Shown: piece by piece, positions 7,586 through 14,264 of the stretch | How positions within the stretch are numbered: position 1 is the first letter of the stretch | Layout of the letters: every line of letters starts with the position of its first letter | From: an uncultured Eubacteriales bacterium | Lineage (GTDB): Bacteria > Bacillota > Clostridia > Peptostreptococcales > Anaerovoracaceae | Assembly (NCBI GenBank): GCA_902797405.1 | Contig: CADBSP010000137.1 | Span: 1 to 19,085 of the forward strand | Length of the DNA: 19,085 bases | Direction of reading: 5' to 3' | Position numbers and translations under genes: made by a program | Notes under the pieces: model-generated | What the model saw: the letters and a program-made list of their open reading frames with translations, nothing else | The model's database searches: none | Told to the model about the DNA's origin: nothing

Positions 7586-7617
7586 AGTTTTTCAAAAGTT
7601 TTTCAAAAGTTTTCAAA
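7586..7617 (+). repeat. Three tandem copies of an 11-bp AT-rich unit
   Basis: AGTTTTTCAAA occurs at 7586-7596 and 7597-7607, followed by a 10-bp version AGTTTTCAAA at 7608-7617. The units are one helical turn apart, in the 323-bp gap between maf and the divergent LCP gene. They could be a protein-binding array, intrinsically curved DNA or replication slippage. Confidence 0.6.
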
Positions 7618-7693
7618 AAAGTGAAGCGATTTTTAGAACGGGTTTTTGAAAAATAGATGATAAAGGGAATCATAGGTTCAGAGAGAAAGTAAA

Positions 7694-7699
7694 TATAAT
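7694..7699 (+). promoter_or_regulatory. Candidate -10 box for the LCP gene
   Basis: A TATAAT stands about 57 bp before the ATG at 7756, with no clear -35 box. The call rests only on sequence and position. The rest of the 323-bp gap holds the tandem repeat at 7586-7617 and no gene. Confidence 0.25.
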
Positions 7700-7755
7700 T
7701 AGGTAAATATAGAGAAGCGCATATTTTGTAGATAAAGATAATAGGATTTATATAT

Positions 7756-9300
7756 ATGAGTAGAATGGAACGCAGGCGTCTGGAAGAACACCAGAAAGTG
7801 CTTGAAAAACAGAATAAAAAGGCCTCGCCATTCAGTATTTTCCTGAAAATACTGGTTGTTTTGGCCCTGCTGGCTGCGATTGCCACACTGATTGCGTATT
7901 GGTATGTTAACAGTAAGCTGAATAAACTTGGTGAGCTGAAAATTAATGCCGATGTTGAGAGCTTTGCAGAATATGATTTGTCTTGCGTAGATGTTGATGG
8001 ATATATCAATATATTGGTTCTCGGTATTGATGCCAGAGATATGAATGAACCTGATGAAGAATGGCGTTCAGATGCAATTATGATTGCATCGATCAAAGAG
8101 GAAACAGGGGACGTATACCTGACTTCTCTCTATAGAGACACGCTCTTCTATCTGCCGGATGAGGAATTCTACGATAAGATTACCCACGCGTTTTCATATG
8201 GCGGCGTTCAGGAAACCATGAAAACCATCAACCAATCTCTGGACCTGAACATAAAGAATTACGTAGTATTTAACATCAGCGCCTGCGTAGATATTATCGA
8301 TGCAATGGGCGGTTTGGACCTCACAATCGAGGACTACGAAATAAGCGAACTGAACAAATACAATAGAGAAACATGGAGAATATGTGGTAAAGAGGGAACA
8401 GCGCCTTCGGTAGAAACCGCAGGAACCCAGCATGTAGATGGTTCTCTGGCTGTAACATATGGAAGAATAAGAAAGGGCGTTGGTGACGACTATAAGCGTA
8501 CAGAAAGAATGCGTATAGTAGTCGGAAAAATGCTTGAAAAAGCAAAGACTCTCAGCTTTAAAGAGATAGATGGAATCCTGGATATAGGCCTTCCGCAGGT
8601 TAAAACGAACCTTAGCAATTCAGATATAATGGGATTGGGATTCAAACTGTTTAACTTCAATATGGCAGGAACCACCAGCTTCCCGTTTAACATCACAGAT
8701 GGATTTATGGGTGCAGTTTCCTATGTATTCCCGACAGACCTGTTCGGTGATGTAGCAAAGCTCCACAGGGAGTTCTTTGGACAGCAAAACTATAAGCCTA
8801 GCGAGACTGTTTTTACGCATAGTTCAATTATTTCTCAGTATGCCATGGGTTCATGGGCAGAGCCATCCGGAGAAGTTGCTGTAGGTGATGGAAATGAAGA
8901 GATGGGTGGTTCCAGTTTGTGGTATTACATTCCTGAACCAGAGCCTGAATCCCTCGAGCAGTACGAGAATTATGAATACTATGAGGAAACAGAAACGGGT
9001 GGAGAAGAACCCGGTGGTGAGATATATGAACCGGGACCCGAAATAGGAGGAGAATCCGGCGGTGAAAGCGGAGGCTCAGAAGAAATTATCTCCGGAGGAG
9101 AATCAGGAGGAGAATCCGGCGGTGAAAGCGGAGGTTCTGAAGGAAGTGGCTCCGGAGAGTCCGGTGGTGCGACCGCAGAACCGGGTCCTGAAATAGGAGG
9201 AGAAACTGAGCCTATTGGCGGAGGGGAAGTAACGACGCCACCTGAGGAAACCGTAACAGAAGGTGGTGGAGACGCTGTAACCGTTGATACCGAAGGCTAG
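7756..9300 (+). CDS. LytR-CpsA-Psr (LCP) family wall polymer ligase with long Gly/Glu tail
   Basis: LCP enzymes transfer undecaprenyl-linked anionic glycopolymers (teichoic acids, capsule) onto peptidoglycan at the outer face of the membrane. This 514-residue protein has a basic cytoplasmic start, one membrane helix at ~32-51 and an LCP domain from ~82 to 270. Visible active-site features are LGIDARD (Asp92, Arg94), SDAIMIAS (Asp106), SLYRDT (Arg127), and RIRKGVGDDYKRTERMR (237-253) with the Asp and Arg residues that bind the lipid pyrophosphate. From about residue 400 to the end the chain is low-complexity and rich in Gly, Glu, Ser and Pro (GGESGGESGG blocks); such tails vary in the family and may span the wall. 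The ribosome site is poor (TAGGAT, 11 nt from the ATG). The gene ends at a strong bidirectional terminator. tagU/lytR-type naming would be a guess. Confidence 0.93.
   Translation: MSRMERRRLEEHQKVLEKQNKKASPFSIFLKILVVLALLAAIATLIAYWYVNSKLNKLGELKINADVESFAEYDLSCVDVDGYINILVLGIDARDMNEPDEEWRSDAIMIASIKEETGDVYLTSLYRDTLFYLPDEEFYDKITHAFSYGGVQETMKTINQSLDLNIKNYVVFNISACVDIIDAMGGLDLTIEDYEISELNKYNRETWRICGKEGTAPSVETAGTQHVDGSLAVTYGRIRKGVGDDYKRTERMRIVVGKMLEKAKTLSFKEIDGILDIGLPQVKTNLSNSDIMGLGFKLFNFNMAGTTSFPFNITDGFMGAVSYVFPTDLFGDVAKLHREFFGQQNYKPSETVFTHSSIISQYAMGSWAEPSGEVAVGDGNEEMGGSSLWYYIPEPEPESLEQYENYEYYEETETGGEEPGGEIYEPGPEIGGESGGESGGSEEIISGGESGGESGGESGGSEGSGSGESGGATAEPGPEIGGETEPIGGGEVTTPPEETVTEGGGDAVTVDTEG
9045..9134 (+). 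repeat. 30-bp direct repeat within the LCP tail
   Basis: Bases 9045-9074 are repeated exactly at 9105-9134, encoding GGESGGESGG-type sequence. A second, near-identical pair (GAACCGGGACCCGAAATAGG at about 9028 and GAACCGGGTCCTGAAATAGG at about 9178) shows a further duplication. The tail probably grew by tandem duplication and may vary in length between strains. Confidence 0.8.
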
Positions 9301-9325
9301 TGCGAATCGAATAACAAACAATCTA

Positions 9326-9361
9326 AAAGGGACACTCACATGGAGAATGTCCCTTTGTTTT
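9326..9361. terminator. Bidirectional intrinsic terminator between convergent LCP and CYTH genes
   Basis: AAAGGGACA (9326-9334) pairs with TGTCCCTTT (9348-9356), a perfect 9-bp stem with a 13-nt loop followed by GTTTTT on the plus strand. On the minus strand the stem is followed by TTTT. It serves the LCP gene ending at 9300 and the CYTH gene ending at 9393. Confidence 0.85.
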
Positions 9362-9392
9362 TCCTATGTAATCTTGGCAGGAAACTAAGCAT

Positions 9393-10013
9393 CTAATCTT
9401 CCAGCTCGATTCCTTGTTTGAATTTACTTCTGTTTTCAGGTTCCAAACCGTACTTTTCGGAAAGCGTTTCTCCGAATTCTTCCATATCCTCACGGCTACC
9501 GGAATAGAGTTCGACTTCCATTTCCGAAATTGTGCCTTGTGACGAGCCATTTATTACAATGCCGTTATCGTAGGAAATTTCGCAAATTGATTTTCCGGTA
9601 TCTATTCTTATTTGCCTTCTTGTTACTTTTACTTCAACTCTTTTTTTTAGTTCTCTGGTACCGATTACATCCTGCAAAGTGTCATACATTGGGCTCTGGG
9701 AAAAAACGCCGTAATCAGGTATCTTGAACTTGGTGATATCGGGGAGAGGGACATTGATTTCCTCACGCACATAGAGACCATTTTCGCTGGAACCGTTCCA
9801 CTTTATTGTAGCAATATAGCTAGAACCTTCCTTGCGGGTTCTGAATGTAATTCCTTCTCTGGAGAGTCTTCTGTCATCCGTATCAAAATAAATGGCATGA
9901 AGATCTATGGTTTCTTCCGAATCATCGTCTGTAATAGCTATTATATCCGGATCAGAAAAGATTCTCTCTGCAAGCTCCGAATCAGGTATTTTGTATTTAA
10001 ATTCTATTTCCAT
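9393..10013 (-). CDS. CYTH domain (triphosphate tunnel metalloenzyme) protein
   Basis: The protein starts MEIEFKYK, giving the diagnostic ExExK motif (Glu2, Glu4, Lys6) of the CYTH/TTM superfamily, whose members hold triphosphates in a beta-barrel tunnel with divalent metal and include tripolyphosphatases, thiamine triphosphatases and class IV adenylate cyclases. Further charged strands fit the tunnel: IYFDTDDRRL, ITFRTRKEG, ATIKWNG, REEINV and a late EMEVELYSG. At 206 residues it is a stand-alone CYTH domain. The ATG at 10013 is chosen over a longer frame to 10109 because the family motif begins right there and AAGGGAAG lies upstream. The exact substrate cannot be told from sequence. It is divergent from deoC, with overlapping promoters. 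Confidence 0.85.
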   Translation of the reverse strand: MEIEFKYKIPDSELAERIFSDPDIIAITDDDSEETIDLHAIYFDTDDRRLSREGITFRTRKEGSSYIATIKWNGSSENGLYVREEINVPLPDITKFKIPDYGVFSQSPMYDTLQDVIGTRELKKRVEVKVTRRQIRIDTGKSICEISYDNGIVINGSSQGTISEMEVELYSGSREDMEEFGETLSEKYGLEPENRSKFKQGIELED

Positions 10014-10078
10014 TTCTTTGCTTCCCTTTTTATCAAAATGTTGGCACTCTGGCCACAAAATAGTAAATAATTCAGCTA

Positions 10079-10104
10079 TTTTTCTATCACAATTGATAGA
10101 AAAA
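10079..10104. promoter_or_regulatory. Perfect 10-bp dyad, candidate shared operator for CYTH gene and deoC
   Basis: TTTTTCTATC (10079-10088), six bases (ACAATT), then GATAGAAAAA (10095-10104). It overlaps the minus-strand -10 box (TAGAAA) of the CYTH gene and the -35 zone (TTGATA 10093-10098) of deoC. A bound regulator could therefore act on both genes. It is not followed by a T-run in the sense of either gene, so an operator is preferred to a terminator. Confidence 0.5.
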
Positions 10105-10109
10105 GTCAA
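10081..10109 (-). promoter_or_regulatory. Candidate promoter of the CYTH gene
   Basis: On the minus strand TTGACT (10109-10104), a 17-bp spacer and TAGAAA (10086-10081) would give a start near 10074 and a leader of about 60 nt. Confidence 0.45.
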
Positions 10110-10115
10110 TATTTA

Positions 10116-10124
10116 TGGTATAAT
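10116..10124 (+). promoter_or_regulatory. Extended -10 promoter of deoC
   Basis: TGGTATAAT has the TGN extension and a perfect TATAAT (10119-10124). A TTGATA at 10093-10098 is 20 bp upstream, a long spacing that the extended -10 could tolerate. It lies 38 bp before the GTG start at 10162. Confidence 0.6.
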
Positions 10125-10161
10125 GAATGGATTCGTTGAAAAAATAAGGAGGAGATTCTCA

Positions 10162-10821
10162 GTGGAACTAAATAAATACATAGATCACACACTATTAAAG
10201 GCTGTTGCGACCGAAAAAGAGATAGAAAAACTCTGTGAGGAGGCAAAAGAGTATGGATTTTATGCTATTTGCGTTAATTCATGCTATGTTAAAAAAGCAA
10301 AGGAATATTTGAATGACCTTCCGGGAGAGGATGTTAAAATTGCATCGGTCATAGGTTTTCCCTTGGGAGCCATGAGTACCGAATCAAAGGTATTTGAGAC
10401 TAAGGATGCTTGTAGGAATGGTGCTGGGGAGATTGATATGGTAATCAATCTGGGCCTGTTAAAGGATAAAAAGTATGACGAGTGTCTGGCGGACATAAAG
10501 GCCGTAGTTGATGCAGCCAAGGAATATGACAGCATCGTGAAGGTTATAATTGAGACCTGCTATCTGGATAAGGAAGAAATAGTTAAGGCTTGTGAATTGT
10601 CTGCTACTGCTAAGGCTGCCTTTGTTAAAACATCTACCGGCTTTGGCACAGGTGGAGCGAATCCGGAGGACGTTAAGCTTATGCGGGACACAGTGGGTCC
10701 TGAAATGGGAGTGAAAGCCTCAGGAGGCATCAGGGACAGAAAGACTGCGCTAGAGATGATAGAGGCAGGTGCAAATAGGCTCGGAGTAAGCGCAGGTGTG
10801 GAAATCGTTACAGAAAAATGA
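10162..10821 (+). CDS. deoC: Deoxyribose-phosphate aldolase
   Basis: This cytosolic class I aldolase cleaves 2-deoxyribose 5-phosphate into glyceraldehyde 3-phosphate and acetaldehyde in deoxynucleoside breakdown. The GTG at 10162 is chosen because AAGGAGGAGA (10146-10155) lies 6 nt before it and the protein then begins ELNKYIDHTLLK, the family's usual start; upstream in-frame codons belong to noncoding sequence. The length of 219 residues is typical. The Schiff-base lysine is Lys156 (VKTSTGF), the second essential lysine is Lys185 (VKASGGIR), and Asp92 lies in EIDMVINLG. No other nucleoside-catabolism gene is adjacent; it is followed by tig after 43 bp. Confidence 0.96.
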   Translation: MELNKYIDHTLLKAVATEKEIEKLCEEAKEYGFYAICVNSCYVKKAKEYLNDLPGEDVKIASVIGFPLGAMSTESKVFETKDACRNGAGEIDMVINLGLLKDKKYDECLADIKAVVDAAKEYDSIVKVIIETCYLDKEEIVKACELSATAKAAFVKTSTGFGTGGANPEDVKLMRDTVGPEMGVKASGGIRDRKTALEMIEAGANRLGVSAGVEIVTEK

Positions 10822-10827
10822 TATAAT
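10799..10827 (+). promoter_or_regulatory. Candidate tig promoter inside the end of deoC
   Basis: TGGAAA (10799-10804), a 17-bp spacer and a perfect TATAAT (10822-10827) lie just before tig. This could let the quality-control cluster be transcribed apart from deoC. Confidence 0.4.
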
Positions 10828-10864
10828 TATATGTTATTAAAAAATCCTCAGGAGGAAAAACTAA

Positions 10865-12208
10865 ATGAAATCTAATTTAATATCAAAAGAGAACAACATC
10901 GCCACTTTCACCATGGATTTTACGGCGGAGGAATTCGAACAGGCTATTATCAGAGCCTACCAACAGAATAAAGATAAGTTCAATATCGACGGATTCAGAA
11001 AGGGCAAAGCCCCCAGAAGCATAATTGAAAGATATTATGGCGAAGGAGTATTCTTTGAAGATGCTATAAATGAACTCTTCCAGACACATTATTCGGAAGC
11101 GCTTAAAGAACTTGCTCTGGAAGTTGTAGATATGCCTAAGGCTGACTTTAGTGAAATCGGAAAGGGAAAACCCGTAACTATGACTTTCGAGGTTCCGCTA
11201 TATCCGGTTGTTGAAGTTAAGGACTATTTGGGTATAGAAATTGATGAAAGAATAGCTGACGTATCAGATGACGATGTAGACGTACAGCTGGAAATGCTCC
11301 AGAAGAGAAACTCTCGCCTGGTAGTAGCAGATAGACCGGCAGAAGATGGAGACACCGTAATTCTGGACTACGCAGGTTTCGTAGGAGATGAACAGTTTGA
11401 AGGAGGAACAGCTGAGAATCAGGAACTCGTTCTTGGCTCCGGAAGGTTCATTCCGGGATTCGAGGAGCAGCTTGTTGGAGCAAAGGCAGGGGATAAGGTT
11501 GATGTAAAGGTTACATTCCCTGAGGAATACCATGCCGAGAATCTGGCAGGAAAAGAAGCTGTTTTCCACTGCACAGTTCATGAGATTAAGTTTGAAGAGC
11601 TTCCGGAATTGGATGATGAATTCGTTAAGGATGTCAGTGAATTCGATACTATGGAAGAACTGAGAAAAGACACCTATGACAGAATCAAGGAAAGTAGAGA
11701 ACTGATGGTTCAGAACGAGGCAAAGGATGCCTTGGTCGAAAAGATTACAGAAGCAAATCCAATAGAAGTTCCTCAGGCAATGGCACGCGATGAAGCCGAC
11801 CACATGGTTAAGGAATTGGAACAGCAGATGATGTATCAGGGTATGAGCGTTGATATGTATATGCAGTTCCTGGGTAAGGATATAGAAGGACTAAAGGCCG
11901 AGATGCTTCCTGAGGCTGAGAAACGCGTTGCAAGCAGAATTCTGCTTAGGTCCATTGCCCAGCAGGAAGGTTGGGAAGTCACCGATGAAGATGTAGAAAA
12001 AGAAATCCATCGTATGGCTGAACTTTATCAAATGGAAGATGAACAGGTTAAATCCATCTTTGCAGGAGACAATCTGGATTATTTCAAAAAGGACATCATC
12101 ATCACCAAGACTATCAATAAACTTTACGAGAACGCTAAAATCAACAAGGTTGAGAGCGTTGTGAAAACAAATGTCGGTGAAGACAAGGAAGAAAAAGAGG
12201 AAGAATAA
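10865..12208 (+). CDS. tig: Trigger factor, ribosome-associated chaperone and prolyl isomerase
   Basis: Trigger factor meets nascent chains at the ribosome exit tunnel. The 447-residue length matches the family. The N-terminal ribosome-binding domain carries the signature GFRKGKAP (residues 43-50). The FKBP-type prolyl isomerase domain spans ~150-240 (EDGDTVILDYAGFVGD, IPGFEEQL, VTFPEEYHAENLAGKEAVF). The rest is the helical substrate-binding C-terminal domain, ending in an acidic GEDKEEKEEE tail. A good site (AGGAGG, 10850-10855) precedes the ATG. The stop overlaps the clpP start by one base (TAATG), which points to translational coupling and a shared message, a common clostridial arrangement. 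Confidence 0.97.
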   Translation: MKSNLISKENNIATFTMDFTAEEFEQAIIRAYQQNKDKFNIDGFRKGKAPRSIIERYYGEGVFFEDAINELFQTHYSEALKELALEVVDMPKADFSEIGKGKPVTMTFEVPLYPVVEVKDYLGIEIDERIADVSDDDVDVQLEMLQKRNSRLVVADRPAEDGDTVILDYAGFVGDEQFEGGTAENQELVLGSGRFIPGFEEQLVGAKAGDKVDVKVTFPEEYHAENLAGKEAVFHCTVHEIKFEELPELDDEFVKDVSEFDTMEELRKDTYDRIKESRELMVQNEAKDALVEKITEANPIEVPQAMARDEADHMVKELEQQMMYQGMSVDMYMQFLGKDIEGLKAEMLPEAEKRVASRILLRSIAQQEGWEVTDEDVEKEIHRMAELYQMEDEQVKSIFAGDNLDYFKKDIIITKTINKLYENAKINKVESVVKTNVGEDKEEKEEE

Positions 12209-12786
12209 TGCCGCTTATTCCATATGTAATTGAACAGACCTCCAGGGGAGAAAGAAGCTACGACATTTATTCCAGGCTCCTGAAAGATAGAATAATCTTT
12301 ATAGGAGAAGAAATAGACGATCATCTTTCCAGCCTGGTGGTCGCTCAACTTTTGTTCCTGGATGCTGAGGACAGTAAAAAAGACATCAATCTATATATCA
12401 ATAGTCCGGGCGGATCTGTAACTGCAGGGCTTGCCATTTACGATACTATGAATTACATCAAAGCAGATGTATCAACTATTTGCGTTGGAATGGCTGCCAG
12501 CATGGGTGCATTACTTTTGTCTTCCGGAGCAAAGGGCAAAAGATTTGCGCTTCCGAATGCGGAAGTGATGATTCATCAGCCTCTGGGCGGTATTAGAGGT
12601 CAGGCCAGTGACATGATAATCCATACGGAATGGATGAAGAAAACGAAGGATAAGTTAAACACGATTCTCAGTCAGAACACCGGAAAGAAACTCTCTGTTA
12701 TAGAAAAAGATACTGACAGAGACAATTTCATGACTGCTGAGGAAGCGGTGAAATACGGCCTGATTGATGAAGTGATTCAAAGATAA
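12208..12786 (+). CDS. clpP: ATP-dependent Clp protease proteolytic subunit
   Basis: ClpP forms the barrel-shaped serine peptidase that degrades proteins unfolded by ClpX or other Clp ATPases. This copy has 192 residues and a complete triad: Ser98 (AASMGAL), His123 (MIHQPLGG) and Asp172 (DRDNFMTAEEA). The N-terminal MPLIPYVIEQT is the axial-loop sequence typical of ClpP. The start overlaps the tig stop by one base. clpX follows after 98 bp that contain interlocking inverted repeats. Confidence 0.98.
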   Translation: MPLIPYVIEQTSRGERSYDIYSRLLKDRIIFIGEEIDDHLSSLVVAQLLFLDAEDSKKDINLYINSPGGSVTAGLAIYDTMNYIKADVSTICVGMAASMGALLLSSGAKGKRFALPNAEVMIHQPLGGIRGQASDMIIHTEWMKKTKDKLNTILSQNTGKKLSVIEKDTDRDNFMTAEEAVKYGLIDEVIQR

Positions 12787-12803
12787 ATCGCTTTGTCTAT
12801 AGA

Positions 12804-12857
12804 TAGTTCTATAACCGGTTTTGATCAAATGATTTGAAGTAGAACTACAATCAAAAC
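12804..12857 (+). promoter_or_regulatory. Interlocking inverted repeats in the clpP-clpX gap
   Basis: TAGTTCTA (12804-12811) is complementary to TAGAACTA (12840-12847), and GTTTTGAT (12818-12825) to ATCAAAAC (12850-12857). The arms alternate, so the RNA could form a pseudoknot or two competing hairpins. A third palindrome, TCAAATGATTTGA (12825-12837), sits in the middle. None is followed by a T-run. The clpX ribosome site (AAAGGAAAT) begins about 15 nt downstream. Confidence 0.5.
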
Positions 12858-12884
12858 AAGATTTAAGTTTAAAGGAAATAGATA

Positions 12885-14180
12885 ATGAGTGACAAAAAAA
12901 AAGACGGCGAATTAAAGTGCTCTTTTTGTGGTAGACCTAAATCCATGGTAAGTGCATTGATTGCAGGTCCCGATGTATATATCTGTGAGGACTGCCTCCA
13001 TCACGGAATGGATGCTCTTTATTCCGATAGAGAAGAAGCATATAGGAGAATGGGTGTTGATACCACAATTGAAGGAATGAAGAGCGAAAAGCTTCCTAAA
13101 CCCAAGGAGATTTTCGATTTTCTTTCGGAATATGTAGTTGGACAGGATAAGGCAAAGAAAGCTCTCTCTGTTGCAGTATATAATCACTACAAAAGGATTA
13201 ACAGTTTCTTTGACTCAGATAGTAGTGTAGAGCTGCAGAAGAGCAATATTGTTATGCTTGGACCCACAGGATGCGGTAAAACTTTGATTGCGCAGTCATT
13301 GGCAAAGATTCTGGATGTACCCTTTGCGATAGCTGATGCTACCGCGCTAACCGAAGCAGGATATGTTGGTGAAGATGTGGAAAACATTCTTCTAAGACTT
13401 CTACAGGCTGCCGATTGGGATATCCAAAAAGCAGAGAAGGGCATTATCTATGTTGATGAAATCGATAAGATTTCCAGAAGGTCTGACAATCCATCAATAA
13501 CGAGAGACGTTAGTGGAGAAGGCGTGCAGCAAGCCTTGCTAAAAATACTGGAAGGCACTGTTGCCAACGTACCGCCACAGGGAGGAAGAAAACATCCTCA
13601 CCAGGATTTCATTCAGTTTGACACAACAAATGTACTCTTTATCTGCGGCGGAGCCTTTGACGGAATGGAAGGTATAATCCAAAGAAGAATGGGTGATAAA
13701 ATAATCGGCTTTAATTCTGATGATGAAAGCCAGGATATTGATAAGGATAAAATATTGCAAAAGGTTGAGCCTGAGGATCTCCTAAAATATGGACTTATTC
13801 CTGAATTCATCGGAAGACTTCCGGTGATTGTTACCCTGGAGGAGTTGGACGAGGAGTCCTTGATTCGCATCATGAAGGAACCTAAAAACGCCTTGGTAAA
13901 ACAGTACCAAAAGCTTTTTAAATTCGATGGCGTGGACCTGGAGATTAAGGACGATGCTATAGAAGCTATAGCAAAGAAAGCTATCGACAGAAAGACGGGA
14001 GCCAGAGGTCTTAGAAGTATTTTCGAGAACATAATGGGAGATATTATGTTTGAAATCCCGTCCAGAGACAATATAAAGAAATGCATTATAACCAGGGATA
14101 CCGTTGAAAACGGAACCCTACCAAAGTTGATACTAAAAGATAAAGACGATGATAATTTTTCAACAAAAAATGCATCGTAG
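12885..14180 (+). CDS. clpX: ClpX, ATP-dependent unfoldase of the ClpXP protease
   Basis: ClpX is the AAA+ hexamer that recognises, unfolds and feeds substrates to ClpP. At 431 residues it has full length. The N-terminal zinc-binding domain has four cysteines (Cys12, Cys15, Cys34, Cys37). The AAA+ core shows Walker A GPTGCGKT (126-133), Walker B with Asp191-Glu192 (YVDEIDK), the IGF loop that docks on ClpP (274-276, IIGFNS) and sensor 2 GARGLRS with Arg374. It follows clpP on the same strand and is probably cotranscribed, with possible control by the repeats in the gap. Nothing appears missing. Confidence 0.98.
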   Translation: MSDKKKDGELKCSFCGRPKSMVSALIAGPDVYICEDCLHHGMDALYSDREEAYRRMGVDTTIEGMKSEKLPKPKEIFDFLSEYVVGQDKAKKALSVAVYNHYKRINSFFDSDSSVELQKSNIVMLGPTGCGKTLIAQSLAKILDVPFAIADATALTEAGYVGEDVENILLRLLQAADWDIQKAEKGIIYVDEIDKISRRSDNPSITRDVSGEGVQQALLKILEGTVANVPPQGGRKHPHQDFIQFDTTNVLFICGGAFDGMEGIIQRRMGDKIIGFNSDDESQDIDKDKILQKVEPEDLLKYGLIPEFIGRLPVIVTLEELDEESLIRIMKEPKNALVKQYQKLFKFDGVDLEIKDDAIEAIAKKAIDRKTGARGLRSIFENIMGDIMFEIPSRDNIKKCIITRDTVENGTLPKLILKDKDDDNFSTKNAS

Positions 14181-14264
14181 ATTGCTTTAATTCATAATAA
14201 CTGAGTAATGATGCCAGGTATTAAACTGTTAAGAGCGATACTCAGATTTAAGAGGGATACTGAA

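Noticed and set aside
7586..7617. CRISPR-like repeats
   Set aside because: The units are 10-11 bp and abut each other without spacers.
10014..10109. N-terminal extension of the CYTH gene
   Set aside because: The ExExK motif must lie at the start of the domain, and a ribosome site precedes the ATG at 10013.
9907..10161. N-terminal extension of deoC by 85 codons
   Set aside because: The stretch overlaps the CYTH gene and the promoter region; the family start and strong ribosome site point to GTG 10162.
14208..14264. Upstream ATG for lon at 14208
   Set aside because: No ribosome site before it, and the 19 extra residues are not typical of Lon; kept only as an alternative.
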